Of a stretch of DNA of 42,693 bases, positions 1 through 7,272 are shown in pieces. Under the pieces are notes generated by a model. The model searched no databases. It worked only from the letters and a program-made list of their open reading frames with translations, and was not told the DNA's origin. The stretch's first letter is position 1. Each line of letters starts with the position of its first letter. The stretch comes from CAXSEF01 sp964236535 (GTDB lineage Bacteria > Pseudomonadota > Alphaproteobacteria > Acetobacterales > Acetobacteraceae): contig CAXSEF010000021.1 of the NCBI GenBank assembly GCA_964236535.1, positions 1 through 42,693 of the forward strand. Reading direction: 5' to 3'. Both the position numbers and the translations under genes were made by a program.

Positions 1-43
1 TCAGAAAAAACGCGCGGAACACCGCCTCAGGCACTCTCGCGCA

Positions 44-59
44 CAGGTCTCATGACCTG
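44..59. repeat. Short perfect inverted repeat before the GNAT gene
   Basis: CAGGTC, a TCAT loop, then GACCTG. The right arm runs into the GGAG that serves as ribosome binding site of the acetyltransferase gene, so a hairpin here could mask that site. Its function is inferred only from position. Confidence 0.35.
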
Positions 60-68
60 GAGATGAGC

Positions 69-542
69 ATGGCGCACACGGTTGTCCTGCCGACTGGCCA
101 TGTCATCAGCGATGACCGGACGCGGATCGACATGGAAATGGTCTTCACTTCGCTCGCCGAAACCTACTGGGCCGCCAATCAGCCGCGCGCTCGGATCGCG
201 CGGAGTTGGGCCAACTGTCTCCTCTTCGGCCTTTACTCACCCACCGGCGAGCAGATTGGTTTTGGACGCTTGCTCACCGATTACGCGTTCCGCGCCCATT
301 TAGGCGATGTATTCGTTCATCCGGCCTCGCGCGGCCTCGGTCTAGGTCGCGCATTGATCGAAATGATACTCGCCCATCCTAACCTCGCGACCGTCGATCA
401 CTGGACGCTGAACACAGCCGACGCTCACGCGCTCTATGCAAGATACGGCTTCCGTCAGGAAGCCGCGAATGGGAGGTGGATGACGCTCGATCGGAGTGGC
501 GAAGCGTCGACCCTACCGGCGGATAATCGAGATCGCGCGTAG
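69..542 (+). CDS. GNAT-family N-acetyltransferase
   Basis: A small cytoplasmic acetyltransferase of about 157 residues that should transfer the acetyl group of acetyl-CoA to an amine; the substrate is unknown. The acetyl-CoA loop is visible in the middle (VHPASRGLGLGRALI, the R/Q-x-x-G-x-G/A signature), followed by the usual C-terminal strand-helix with LYARYGF, typical of GNAT motif B. An ATG lies at 63, but the GGAG at 59-62 directly abuts it, whereas the ATG at 69 has a normal 6-nt gap, so 69 is preferred. It stands alone upstream of the iteron array and has no obvious partner. The family is secure and the substrate is not. Confidence 0.85.
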   Translation: MAHTVVLPTGHVISDDRTRIDMEMVFTSLAETYWAANQPRARIARSWANCLLFGLYSPTGEQIGFGRLLTDYAFRAHLGDVFVHPASRGLGLGRALIEMILAHPNLATVDHWTLNTADAHALYARYGFRQEAANGRWMTLDRSGEASTLPADNRDRA

Positions 543-559
543 CGCCTACCGCCGACGAT

Positions 560-699
560 CTCGCGTCCGTCTTACCGAAGGTGCGTCCAGTCTCACCGAG
601 CGTGCGTCGAACGTGCCCATCCGTCTCAGGTAATGTGCGTCGGAAACGGCGCATCATTGTGCGTCGGAGCGTTCATTATTGCGCGTCGCTACACGTAGG
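560..699. repeat. Iteron-like array, copy A (candidate replication origin)
   Basis: A gene-free stretch with recurring TGCGTC cores at 582, 603, 636 and 660 and a TGCGCGTC near 680, interleaved with GTCTCA/GTCTTA elements. Spacing is roughly 21-33 bp. It ends in GCTACACGTAGG. A diverged copy of the same 140 bp in the same orientation lies at 4566-4704. Its position directly upstream of a winged-helix replication-type gene suggests Rep-binding iterons. The stretch 543-559 and 700-762 shows nothing beyond a GC-rich self-complementary patch around 724-757. Confidence 0.6.
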
Positions 700-762
700 G
701 AGATGTTCTAAGCCTAGATCTCAGGCGCGCGCACGCCCCCGCGCCTTACGCGCGCGACCACT

Positions 763-813
763 TGATTACCTGTCGTGTTGCAGTCAGTGCTGTCGTGGTA
801 CGACAGGTGATCA
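763..813. promoter_or_regulatory. Palindromic operator upstream of the rep-like gene
   Basis: TGATTACCTGTCGT (763-776) and ACGACAGGTGATCA (800-813) form a 14-bp inverted repeat with one mismatch. A third half-site, CTGTCGT (790-796), forms a tighter perfect palindrome with ACGACAG (800-806). This is the layout expected of an autoregulatory site of a winged-helix Rep protein, 24 nt before the start codon. The binding protein is inferred. Confidence 0.6.
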
Positions 814-836
814 GCTCTAAAAAGGGAGTTCCCCAC

Positions 837-1397
837 ATGACCGCGACGATCCGAAAACTCCTCCCCCGAGCCGGCCAGCTCCGGGTCGAACAAGCCCAGC
901 AATTGCGCGACGCCCTGCTACCCTTCGAGGCTGAAATGCCCGACCAGGTGGGCCACCTGATCGGACAGATCGACCGTAAGACTGCCGCCCGGAACGGATG
1001 GACCTTCGTCATGCTCAGCCCGGACCAGAATGAGGCCGTAGTCAGCTACTTGGCCGAACACAGCAGCCGCCCCCTAGTCGCTCTGCGGCTATGGGCGCTG
1101 TGCTTCAAGCACCTGCGCAACGATACTGGTGGGGTCATGCTCCGGCGCGACGAGATCGCCGATAAGCTCGGGGAGGAGCCTGACAACGTCAGTCGGATCA
1201 TGGGCGAACTGGAGGAGATCGGTGCCATCATCCGCCGCCGTGAGCGAGTTGCCGGCATGCGGGGGCCGGGGCTGGTGCGCTACTTCATGAACTCGATCGT
1301 CGGCACCCACCTGACCGGCGAGGCCCGCGATAGGGCCCAGGCCGACGGCCCTCCCGGGCCGCTGCTCCGGGTCATGGATGGCGGCAAGCCAGGATGA
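837..1397 (+). CDS. Winged-helix RepL-like plasmid replication/regulatory protein
   Basis: 186 residues. The C-terminal half carries a winged helix: LRRDEIADKLGEEPDNVSRI, then LEEIGAII and a short basic wing. It ends in YFMNSIV, which resembles the Y-x-x-N-P strand that closes RepL-type replication proteins. The N-terminal part (residues 1-60) is helical and charged. The likely role is replication initiation at the iterons 140 bp upstream or transcriptional control of this module. The start at 837 has GGGAG eight bases upstream. It overlaps the next gene by 4 nt (ATGA), so the two are probably translated together. A palindromic operator in front suggests autorepression. It could also be only a MarR/Crp-type regulator; no enzymatic motif is present to decide. 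Confidence 0.6.
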   Translation: MTATIRKLLPRAGQLRVEQAQQLRDALLPFEAEMPDQVGHLIGQIDRKTAARNGWTFVMLSPDQNEAVVSYLAEHSSRPLVALRLWALCFKHLRNDTGGVMLRRDEIADKLGEEPDNVSRIMGELEEIGAIIRRRERVAGMRGPGLVRYFMNSIVGTHLTGEARDRAQADGPPGPLLRVMDGGKPG

Positions 1398-1873
1398 GCG
1401 GCCTCTACGAGCGTGACGCCCTCGCCTGGGCCGAGCAGCAGGCCGCCCTGCTCGACCGCCTGGCGGTCGGCGAGCGGCTGAACGAGGCCGTGGACTGGCC
1501 CAACGTGATCGAGGAAGTGCGCGACGTGGGACTGGCGCAGCTGACCGCCTGCCGTAGCCTGCTGCGCCAAGCCATGCTTCATCTGCTCAAGCTGCACGCT
1601 TGGCCGGATAGCTCGGCCACGCCTCACTGGCGCAGCGAGATCAGGACATTCCTCGTCGACGCGCAGGACCGCTTCACACCCTCCATGCGGCAGCGGATCG
1701 ACCTGGGCGAGCTTTACGCCAAGGCGCTCTACCTCATGCAGGAGGAGATCAACGCCAACAGCGAAGCACGGCCATTGCCTGAAGCGTGCCCCTTCACACT
1801 GGACGAGCTGCTGAGCACGCAACCGGACGTGACTGCCCTACTGGAGAAGCAAACTGCGTCATTCAGCGGTTAG
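1394..1873 (+). CDS. DUF29 family protein
   Basis: 159 residues matching the DUF29 pattern: an N-terminal YERDALAWAEQQAALL segment, then DWPNVIEEVRDVG, then a helix with LLRQAMLHLLKLHAWP and a tryptophan further on (HWRSEIRTFL). The biochemical role of DUF29 is unknown; these proteins are common in cyanobacteria and plasmid-rich alphaproteobacteria. It begins in the stop codon of the rep-like gene and forms a two-gene operon with it. Its stop codon is immediately adjacent to the stop codon of the convergent acyltransferase gene, with no room for a terminator between them. Confidence 0.8.
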   Translation: MSGLYERDALAWAEQQAALLDRLAVGERLNEAVDWPNVIEEVRDVGLAQLTACRSLLRQAMLHLLKLHAWPDSSATPHWRSEIRTFLVDAQDRFTPSMRQRIDLGELYAKALYLMQEEINANSEARPLPEACPFTLDELLSTQPDVTALLEKQTASFSG

Positions 1874-3124
1874 CTATAGCGGCCACTTGCAAACGTCGGA
1901 AAGTATTGCCTCAGCGGTTTCTAGCAGTAGCGGTATCGGTTCCCGACAAGTTAAAAGCAGGCAGAGCGAGTCATTCGTGGTGGCTGCTCCGACGGTCTGA
2001 ATTCCGGGGAGCCCAGCTAAAACCCCAGTCCACAGCGACTCCAGCTTGATTTCCTTGAACTCAGGTTCGTAAGGTGTTTGGCCAAGATTGGTCAGCAGAA
2101 TATCGATCGCGAATGCATGGTTGAGCGTGTCTGCGGCGGCCGCTTTGGTAAGCCCGTTCGCCGTCATCCCCTGCATCGCTGCCGTGACCGCAAAAAGAGC
2201 ATCGCGTGTTGAAGCATCGACAATGCCCTGTCTAACCGAACGAGCCATGTCCCAGAAGCCAGAAGGTTGAGCTGGATCAAACTCGGCCTTGGGAGAGGTG
2301 AAATACATCCCGCACTCCTCACCTGCGCCAAGCACGGAGCGCACGTTTACGGGAGAGATCATGCGGATGACGTCATGCTGAAATCGGGGCATCTGCTGGC
2401 GCATGGCGAGAACAAAGGCTGCCGCAAGTACGCCATGAACTGTGGCGTCATTCTGACGCGAGACGGTGATTAGACGCTCGGTCAATGCCTTGGTGAAACG
2501 CAGGCTCCTGACGACTGGAGGTTCATGGCTCGCCTTGCTGTCTTGCAAGGTATCCGTCGCCGGCGAAGCAGGAACAGCGGGCTCGATACCGAGCATCTCT
2601 TCGGCGGAACGAGGAAACGCAAGTGGTTCAGGCGGTTGTCCGACAATCGCCGACAGGATGTCGCGCACCATCAAGGACAGTGAGATACCATCCGAGATGG
2701 AATGCGATACAGCGAGGATGAAGATCGAGCGGTCCGGGGTGTGGATGAGTACGGCCCGAGCTAAAGGCGTCTCACCGGGTCGAAACGGGATGGCGAGTTC
2801 CCGCTCAATCTCTTCCTCCCATCTAGAAACAGATTCCCATGGAACGATCCTGAGTGGGATCGGCATTTTACCCCGACGCCGGAAGAACGGTTGGGTCAGA
2901 CCGGGCGTTTCCAGGCTCGGCGCCTCAATGCTGACGGAAAGCAGTGGATGTCGTGCTTGAAGGGCGTCGAGCGCAGCTCTCCATTGTTCAGGATGCGTTG
3001 AGCCAGTGACATGAGCAGCTATTACGGGATGTATCTGATCGTTAAAGGTGAGCTGCCAGTAGATTTCTTCTTGCGCAGTTAGAGGTCGAACAGGGTCGAT
3101 CTTGTTTTCGGTCAACTGGTTCAT
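1874..3124 (-). CDS. Condensation-domain/PapA-type acyltransferase
   Basis: About 416 residues with the fold signature of NRPS condensation domains and PapA/WES-type acyltransferases. The catalytic HxxxDG is present as HSISDG about one third into the protein. The N-terminus has RPLTAQEEIYWQ and the C-terminal half has a possible solvent-channel region (ISPVNVRSVL). Such proteins join an acyl chain to a hydroxyl or amine; donor and acceptor cannot be read here. The ATG at 3124 is preferred because longer starts run into the relaxase gene, whose stop is 49 nt upstream. Base composition looks less GC-rich than the flanking rep and mob genes, which suggests later acquisition. A carrier-protein or adenylation partner is not in the window. 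Confidence 0.75.
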   Translation of the reverse strand: MNQLTENKIDPVRPLTAQEEIYWQLTFNDQIHPVIAAHVTGSTHPEQWRAALDALQARHPLLSVSIEAPSLETPGLTQPFFRRRGKMPIPLRIVPWESVSRWEEEIERELAIPFRPGETPLARAVLIHTPDRSIFILAVSHSISDGISLSLMVRDILSAIVGQPPEPLAFPRSAEEMLGIEPAVPASPATDTLQDSKASHEPPVVRSLRFTKALTERLITVSRQNDATVHGVLAAAFVLAMRQQMPRFQHDVIRMISPVNVRSVLGAGEECGMYFTSPKAEFDPAQPSGFWDMARSVRQGIVDASTRDALFAVTAAMQGMTANGLTKAAAADTLNHAFAIDILLTNLGQTPYEPEFKEIKLESLWTGVLAGLPGIQTVGAATTNDSLCLLLTCREPIPLLLETAEAILSDVCKWPL

Positions 3125-3173
3125 CTGCTCAAGCCCTTCAATGCCGTCACGATTTGCCCTCGAAGTAGAAGCA

Positions 3174-4364
3174 TTATCTCTCCATACGCGGTCCTGTCCT
3201 GGGCTGGCTGTGGGTGACGTTCTGCTGAGCATCCGCCGGGGTCTGCTTCTGCGCCGTAGCCTTTAGCCGGGCCTCGTCCCGTTGCTGCTGAGTGGCGATC
3301 GCCTGGCGCACCTGCTCCTGACGGGCCAGCTCGGCCGCCTGTAGCACCCGGGCCTGCCGCACGGCCTCGGCCCGCTGCCGTTCCTGCTCCTGGCGCACCC
3401 GTTCCTCGGCCTGCCGCTGCCGCTCGGCCGCGATCGACGCCCCCAGCCCGCGCGCCAGGCCCATCACCTTGCGCACCCCCGTCCGGGCAACGCGCTCCAG
3501 CTCGCCCACCTGCTCCCGAGCCAGCTCCATCACCTGCCGCGCCGCCTCGAGGAGACGGTTGCGCTCCCGTACCTCGGCATTGTGCTGCCCGATCCGGTTG
3601 ACGGGTTCCACCGGGGCAAGCGGCTCGGCTGCCGGGTCCGGCTGCTGGTGCTCTACCACCGCCGCGGCCCCTGCCGGCGCCGGCAGGGTCTTCCGGGCTG
3701 CCTGGCGCTCCAACGCCGTCGCACCAGATCCCATGTGCTGCGTCGGCACCTGGTCGGGCTGGCCCTGCCCCTCCAGGCTCCGGTGGTCGATCCGCGCCTC
3801 AGCATGGATGCGCTCCAGGGCATGGTTCACCTGCACCGCCCATAGCTCCCGCAACGCCTCGATCGCCGGCCCCGACGTCTGCTTCACGTCCAGCTCGCGG
3901 GTCTTGGCCCCCATGCCCTCGGCCGTCACCGACCGGGTCGTGGTCAGGACGTGCGCATGGTGGATGCGCTGATCGCCCTCCCGCCCCGGGGCATGGATCG
4001 CCACATCAGCCGCCACCCCGAAGCGCGCCACCACCTCACCGGCGAAGGCCCGCACCAGGCGCTCCCGACCACCCCGGTCCAGCTCGTGCGGCAGGGCTAA
4101 CTCGTACTCCCGCGCCACCTTGGCGTCCTTACGCTTCTCAGCCGCCTCCACTGCGTTCCACAGCGCCGAACGCTCGGCCGTCCAGGCCGCCTCGTCCGGC
4201 GCGACGATGAACGCCACCTCGACGCCACGCTTGCGGGTGTAGTCGTGGCGCTGGCCAAGCCGCTCGTCCTCAATGGCTGTCGCCGTGCGATACGCCGCCG
4301 CCGCTACGGCGCTGCGGCCAGTCGCACGGGATACGGTCTTCACGGACAGGTGGAAGATCGCCAC
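3174..4364 (-). CDS. MobA/MobL-family (MobQ-type) relaxase
   Basis: 396 residues. The N-terminus VAIFHLSVKTVSR followed by SAVAAAAYR is the hallmark of MobA/MobL relaxases, which nick one strand at oriT. The metal-binding histidines of the HUH fold are in IHHAHVLTTTR near residue 145. The C-terminal 130 residues are a Q/E/R-rich coiled coil; no primase domain follows. The GTG at 4364 is chosen because it fits the family N-terminus and has AAGGGG upstream. The protein should process a mobilisable plasmid at a nearby site and pass the strand to a transfer channel supplied in trans. The T4BSS in the same window is a possible partner, but that is inference. Confidence 0.88.
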   Translation of the reverse strand: MAIFHLSVKTVSRATGRSAVAAAAYRTATAIEDERLGQRHDYTRKRGVEVAFIVAPDEAAWTAERSALWNAVEAAEKRKDAKVAREYELALPHELDRGGRERLVRAFAGEVVARFGVAADVAIHAPGREGDQRIHHAHVLTTTRSVTAEGMGAKTRELDVKQTSGPAIEALRELWAVQVNHALERIHAEARIDHRSLEGQGQPDQVPTQHMGSGATALERQAARKTLPAPAGAAAVVEHQQPDPAAEPLAPVEPVNRIGQHNAEVRERNRLLEAARQVMELAREQVGELERVARTGVRKVMGLARGLGASIAAERQRQAEERVRQEQERQRAEAVRQARVLQAAELARQEQVRQAIATQQQRDEARLKATAQKQTPADAQQNVTHSQPRTGPRMER

Positions 4365-4369
4365 GAATG

Positions 4370-4547
4370 CCCCTTGCCAAGCTCGGCACCCTGCAAGGTG
4401 GCGATCAATCCTGCAACGGGTTTTCTGGCACTTTCTGGTGGTGGCTGGCGAGCTGGCAGAGGCCACCAGGAAACCGCCCGTTTTCCGCACGCCAACGCCA
4501 CAACCAACAGCGCCAAAGCGCCGCCCAGCCATCCGTCTCACACACCC
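4370..4547. other. Candidate oriT region upstream of the relaxase gene
   Basis: Gene-free DNA immediately upstream of mob. It contains CTGGTGG (4435-4441) and CCACCAG (4463-4469) as 7-bp inverted arms with a 21-nt spacer. MobQ-type origins of transfer usually lie just upstream of the relaxase gene, so this is the natural place. No recognisable nic core was identified. Confidence 0.3.
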
Positions 4548-4704
4548 TGCGTCGGAACGCTCGATCTCGCGTCCGTCTCAACGACCATGCGCCCAGTCTC
4601 AAACACCGTGCGCCAAAGCCACCCGATAGTCTCAGCTAATCTGCGCCAGAAACCGCCATGATTGCGCGTCAGACCGAGTATGATTGCGCGCCGCTACACC
4701 TAGG
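4548..4704. repeat. Iteron-like array, copy B
   Basis: Cores of TGCGTC/TGCGCC at 4548, 4588, 4609 and 4642 and TGCGCGTC/TGCGCGCC at 4663 and 4685. The 21- and 33-bp steps match the first steps of copy A. By eye 4566-4704 aligns end to end with 560-699 at roughly three quarters identity, including the closing GCTACACCTAGG. The repeat is direct, not inverted. Together the copies bracket the rep-DUF29-acyltransferase-mob unit. Confidence 0.6.
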
Positions 4705-4747
4705 CTTCTTCGAGCACAGCGCACTCCAGAGACGCGCTCGTTCGAGA

Positions 4748-6025
4748 TCATCTGGCGGGTGACCGCGCCCCTGCGAACGCCTGCTCGACGATGTCTGCGG
4801 CGCGTGCCGGCCCGTCGATGCGCGCTATGGCGTCGCGGAACCGGCTGGCCGCAGCGCGGTAGCGGTCGTGGCCCAGCACGGTGCGGATCCGGGTCGACAG
4901 CGCGTCGGCCGTCAGCTCCTGCACGTCGACGAACTCGCCGACGCCGTGATGGGCGATCCGGGCCGCGACGCCCGGCTGGTCGTAGCCGATGGGGATCGCC
5001 ACCATCGGCACGCCCGCGCCCAGCGCCTCCAGCACCGTGTTCAGGCCGGCGTGCGTGAAGCACAGCACGGCGCGCCGCAGCAGCTCGAGTTGCGGCGCGG
5101 CTGGCACGGCGATGACGTTGGGCGGGATCGCGCCGAGCCCGTTCGCGTCGACATTGCCGCCGAACGAGAACACGATCTGGTGGTCGGCCAGGCGTCCCGC
5201 CGCGTCCAGGATCGCCCGCTGCACCGTCGCCAAACCGTTCACCAGCGTGCCCATCGACGCGTAGATGAGCGGACGGCCGTCGAGCCTGTCCCACGCGAAC
5301 GGCACCGGCGCGCGGGCCGAGGCGTCCGACAGCGGCCCCGCATAGTGGAACTGCGGCGGCCACTGCACGCCGGGGAAGTCGAAGATCTCCGGCGTCTGGG
5401 TGATCACGGCCAGCCTGGAGGCGGTGGCACCCGGCTGGCGCCAGTCGATCGCAAGCCCCACCTCCTCGGCAAAGGCGCGGGCGATTGGGATCAGCGGCGC
5501 GAACAGCGCGCCCGTCTGCTTCAAGCCCTCGACGTTCCTGGCGCGCGCCTCGGGGGTCGCCTCGTGCGGCCAGCTCCTGGTCGAGGGCGGTGTCGCCCCC
5601 GAGGGGTCGGAGTGCAGGACGTTCCAGACCTGCACGAACGGAATGTTCATGCTCATCGGCACCAGCTCGGTGAAGAGCTGGGCGGTATCGATGACGAGGG
5701 CTTCGACGCCCGCCTTCTTCAGGACGCGCGGGAGGTGCCGCAGCATCGCCGACAGCATGCCGGTCGAGATTTCCGCCACCGCGTAGCGCATCACCTCGAG
5801 GCCCTGGAGGTGGGCGATCGGTGCCCAGACCTTGGCGACGGCGCCGGACGGATACTCCGCCTCGCCGCACGGCACGAACCCGATGCCGGCGGCCCCCACG
5901 ATCGGCGCGGCGTCGGGGACACCGAAGAAGATCACCTCGTGCCCGCGCGCCTGCAGCACTCGGGCGAGTGCCGTCATCGGCAGGAGATGCCCCGACAGGG
6001 GCAGACTGACGAAACCGATCTTCAT
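4748..6025 (-). CDS. UDP-glycosyltransferase (MGT/zeaxanthin glucosyltransferase-like, GT1)
   Basis: 425 residues. The N-terminus MKIGFVSLPLSGHLLPM is the acceptor-domain start of GT1 enzymes. The C-terminal nucleotide-sugar signature is clear: FTHAGLNTVLEALGAGVP followed by PIGYDQPGVAARI. Between them, PLIYASMGTL marks the domain hinge. The enzyme should move a sugar from a UDP-sugar to a small hydrophobic acceptor such as a macrolide, carotenoid or polyketide; which one cannot be read. The ATG at 6025 has GGAG nine bases upstream, better than the ATG at 6040. It closes a minus-strand run of SDR, small unknown and glycosyltransferase, with 4 nt to the preceding gene, which suggests one transcript. 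Confidence 0.85.
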   Translation of the reverse strand: MKIGFVSLPLSGHLLPMTALARVLQARGHEVIFFGVPDAAPIVGAAGIGFVPCGEAEYPSGAVAKVWAPIAHLQGLEVMRYAVAEISTGMLSAMLRHLPRVLKKAGVEALVIDTAQLFTELVPMSMNIPFVQVWNVLHSDPSGATPPSTRSWPHEATPEARARNVEGLKQTGALFAPLIPIARAFAEEVGLAIDWRQPGATASRLAVITQTPEIFDFPGVQWPPQFHYAGPLSDASARAPVPFAWDRLDGRPLIYASMGTLVNGLATVQRAILDAAGRLADHQIVFSFGGNVDANGLGAIPPNVIAVPAAPQLELLRRAVLCFTHAGLNTVLEALGAGVPMVAIPIGYDQPGVAARIAHHGVGEFVDVQELTADALSTRIRTVLGHDRYRAAASRFRDAIARIDGPARAADIVEQAFAGARSPAR

Positions 6026-6029
6026 GACG

Positions 6030-6368
6030 TCATGCTCCATCTGTGGATATCGATGCGCCGTTATTGTCGCCCGTCACGTTTCTTTCCTCCCGCTCATCAC
6101 GCCCGCCCGCAAGATCACGTTCAGCTAGGTCCGCGGGCGACGGCTCGAAGGGCCCGAAGCGGGCATGTTGCCAGTCCATGGCTTCCTTGCATGGGTGCCA
6201 GATCACCCGATGGACGGGGTGGCCGTCCTCGTCCTCACCGGCCTGGATGGAGGAGATCCATTGATCGGCCTCGGTGTCAGGTGGCGGGGTGGTCCGATAG
6301 CCCGCGCGCCGCAAGGCAGCGGAAGCGGCTCGGATGCGGTGCAGGCGCAGGTCGGCGATGTCGGTCAT
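6030..6368 (-). CDS. Small unknown protein between SDR and glycosyltransferase
   Basis: 112 residues if started at the ATG at 6368. A TTG at 6389 overlapping the SDR stop is an alternative that would imply translational coupling. It begins MTDIADLRLHRIRAASAAL, has a central acidic stretch with tryptophans (WISSIQAGEDEDG, HRVIWHPCKEAMDW) and a polar, probably disordered tail. No family is recognised. It sits tightly between two clear enzymes on the same strand, which is the main reason to accept it as a gene. Confidence 0.5.
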   Translation of the reverse strand: MTDIADLRLHRIRAASAALRRAGYRTTPPPDTEADQWISSIQAGEDEDGHPVHRVIWHPCKEAMDWQHARFGPFEPSPADLAERDLAGGRDEREERNVTGDNNGASISTDGA

Positions 6369-6385
6369 GAATGACGACAGAGGCG

Positions 6386-7132
6386 TCAAAGATCGATCAT
6401 GCCACCGTCGACGAACAGTTCGGCGCCGGTGGTGAAAGAGGCATCGTTGGAAGCCAGGAACAGGGCGGCCTTTGCCACTTCGTCAGGCTGCCCGATCCGC
6501 TTAAGCGGAACACCGGCGACCACCTTCTCCATCATGCCGTTCATCTGCTCAGCGGGAAGGCCCGCCTTCCCGAGGCCGGGAGTTTGGATCGGGCCCGGGC
6601 TGATGGTGTTGACGCGGATACCTCGCGGCGCGAGCGCGGACGCAAAGGTGCGACCGAAAGAACGAAGCGCCGCCTTGGTCGCTGAGTAAACGGTCATCGC
6701 ATCTCCACCCCTGGAGCCGGAAATCGACGAGGTCAGGATCACCGAGCCGCCATCCGACAGCACCGGCATGGCGTGCTTGAGCAGGAAAAAGGGGCCGCGG
6801 ACGTTGATGTTGAACTGAAGGTCGAACGCCGCCTCGTCCACCGTCGAGATTGGCGCAATCCGACCGACGGCTGCATTGATGAACAGCACATCGATGCGGC
6901 CGTGACGTGATGCGATCGCATCGACCAGGGTTTGGATGGCGGCGACGTCACCGGCATCCGAGGCCACCACCTCGATGCCGGGCAGCGCGGTGCGTGCCGC
7001 TTGGAGGGTGTCGGGGTTCGATCCGGTGACGATCACCGTCGCCCCTTCGGCCTGGAACAGTTTAGCCGTCGCGGCGCCGATGCCGGTGGTGCCACCACTG
7101 ATGAGGGCGATCTTCCCGTCGAGCTTCGGCAT
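6386..7132 (-). CDS. Short-chain dehydrogenase/reductase (SDR)
   Basis: 248 residues of a classical SDR, an NAD(P)-dependent oxidoreductase. The cofactor motif is GGTTGIGAATA near residue 13. A structural NAAVG-type motif occurs near residue 85, with Ser-Tyr-Lys catalytic residues in the segment ILTSSISG plus YSATKAAL. RVNTISPGPIQTP follows, and the protein ends with the family's FVDGGMIDL. The start at 7132 gives the usual MPKLDGKIALISGG beginning. It heads a minus-strand run with the small unknown and the glycosyltransferase. Its upstream DNA ends at the breakpoint of the truncated transposase, so its promoter lies in 7133-7272 or has been replaced by it. Confidence 0.9.
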   Translation of the reverse strand: MPKLDGKIALISGGTTGIGAATAKLFQAEGATVIVTGSNPDTLQAARTALPGIEVVASDAGDVAAIQTLVDAIASRHGRIDVLFINAAVGRIAPISTVDEAAFDLQFNINVRGPFFLLKHAMPVLSDGGSVILTSSISGSRGGDAMTVYSATKAALRSFGRTFASALAPRGIRVNTISPGPIQTPGLGKAGLPAEQMNGMMEKVVAGVPLKRIGQPDEVAKAALFLASNDASFTTGAELFVDGGMIDL

Positions 7133-7272
7133 AAGTTTTCTTTCGCAAGGTTGCGAGTCTTGTCGCATGGCTTGAACGCCGGGTAGGACGGCAAGGGCTG
7201 GCGAATTCTACTCCGCGGCATCCTGCTTGTCCGCCTCGAAGGCTCGCATTCCTCGCCGCCGCCAGCGCATCC

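Noticed and set aside
560..699. Possible CRISPR array
   Set aside because: The repeating units are short, diverged and separated by related rather than unique spacers, and there are no cas genes; iterons fit better.
5126..5133. TTCGCGT inside the glycosyltransferase gene
   Set aside because: It matches the core of the operon element but lies in a coding region with no start codon at the usual distance; a few such hits are expected by chance in GC-rich DNA.
4868..6370. 500-codon plus-strand open frame opposite the glycosyltransferase
   Set aside because: Antisense shadow of a recognisable GT1 enzyme; Arg/His-rich, no family features, no ribosome site.
7033..7272. In-frame extension of the transposase into the SDR gene
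   Set aside because: The sequence stops resembling Tn3 transposases at 7272, and the extension overlaps the SDR start in another frame; treated as accidental read-through.
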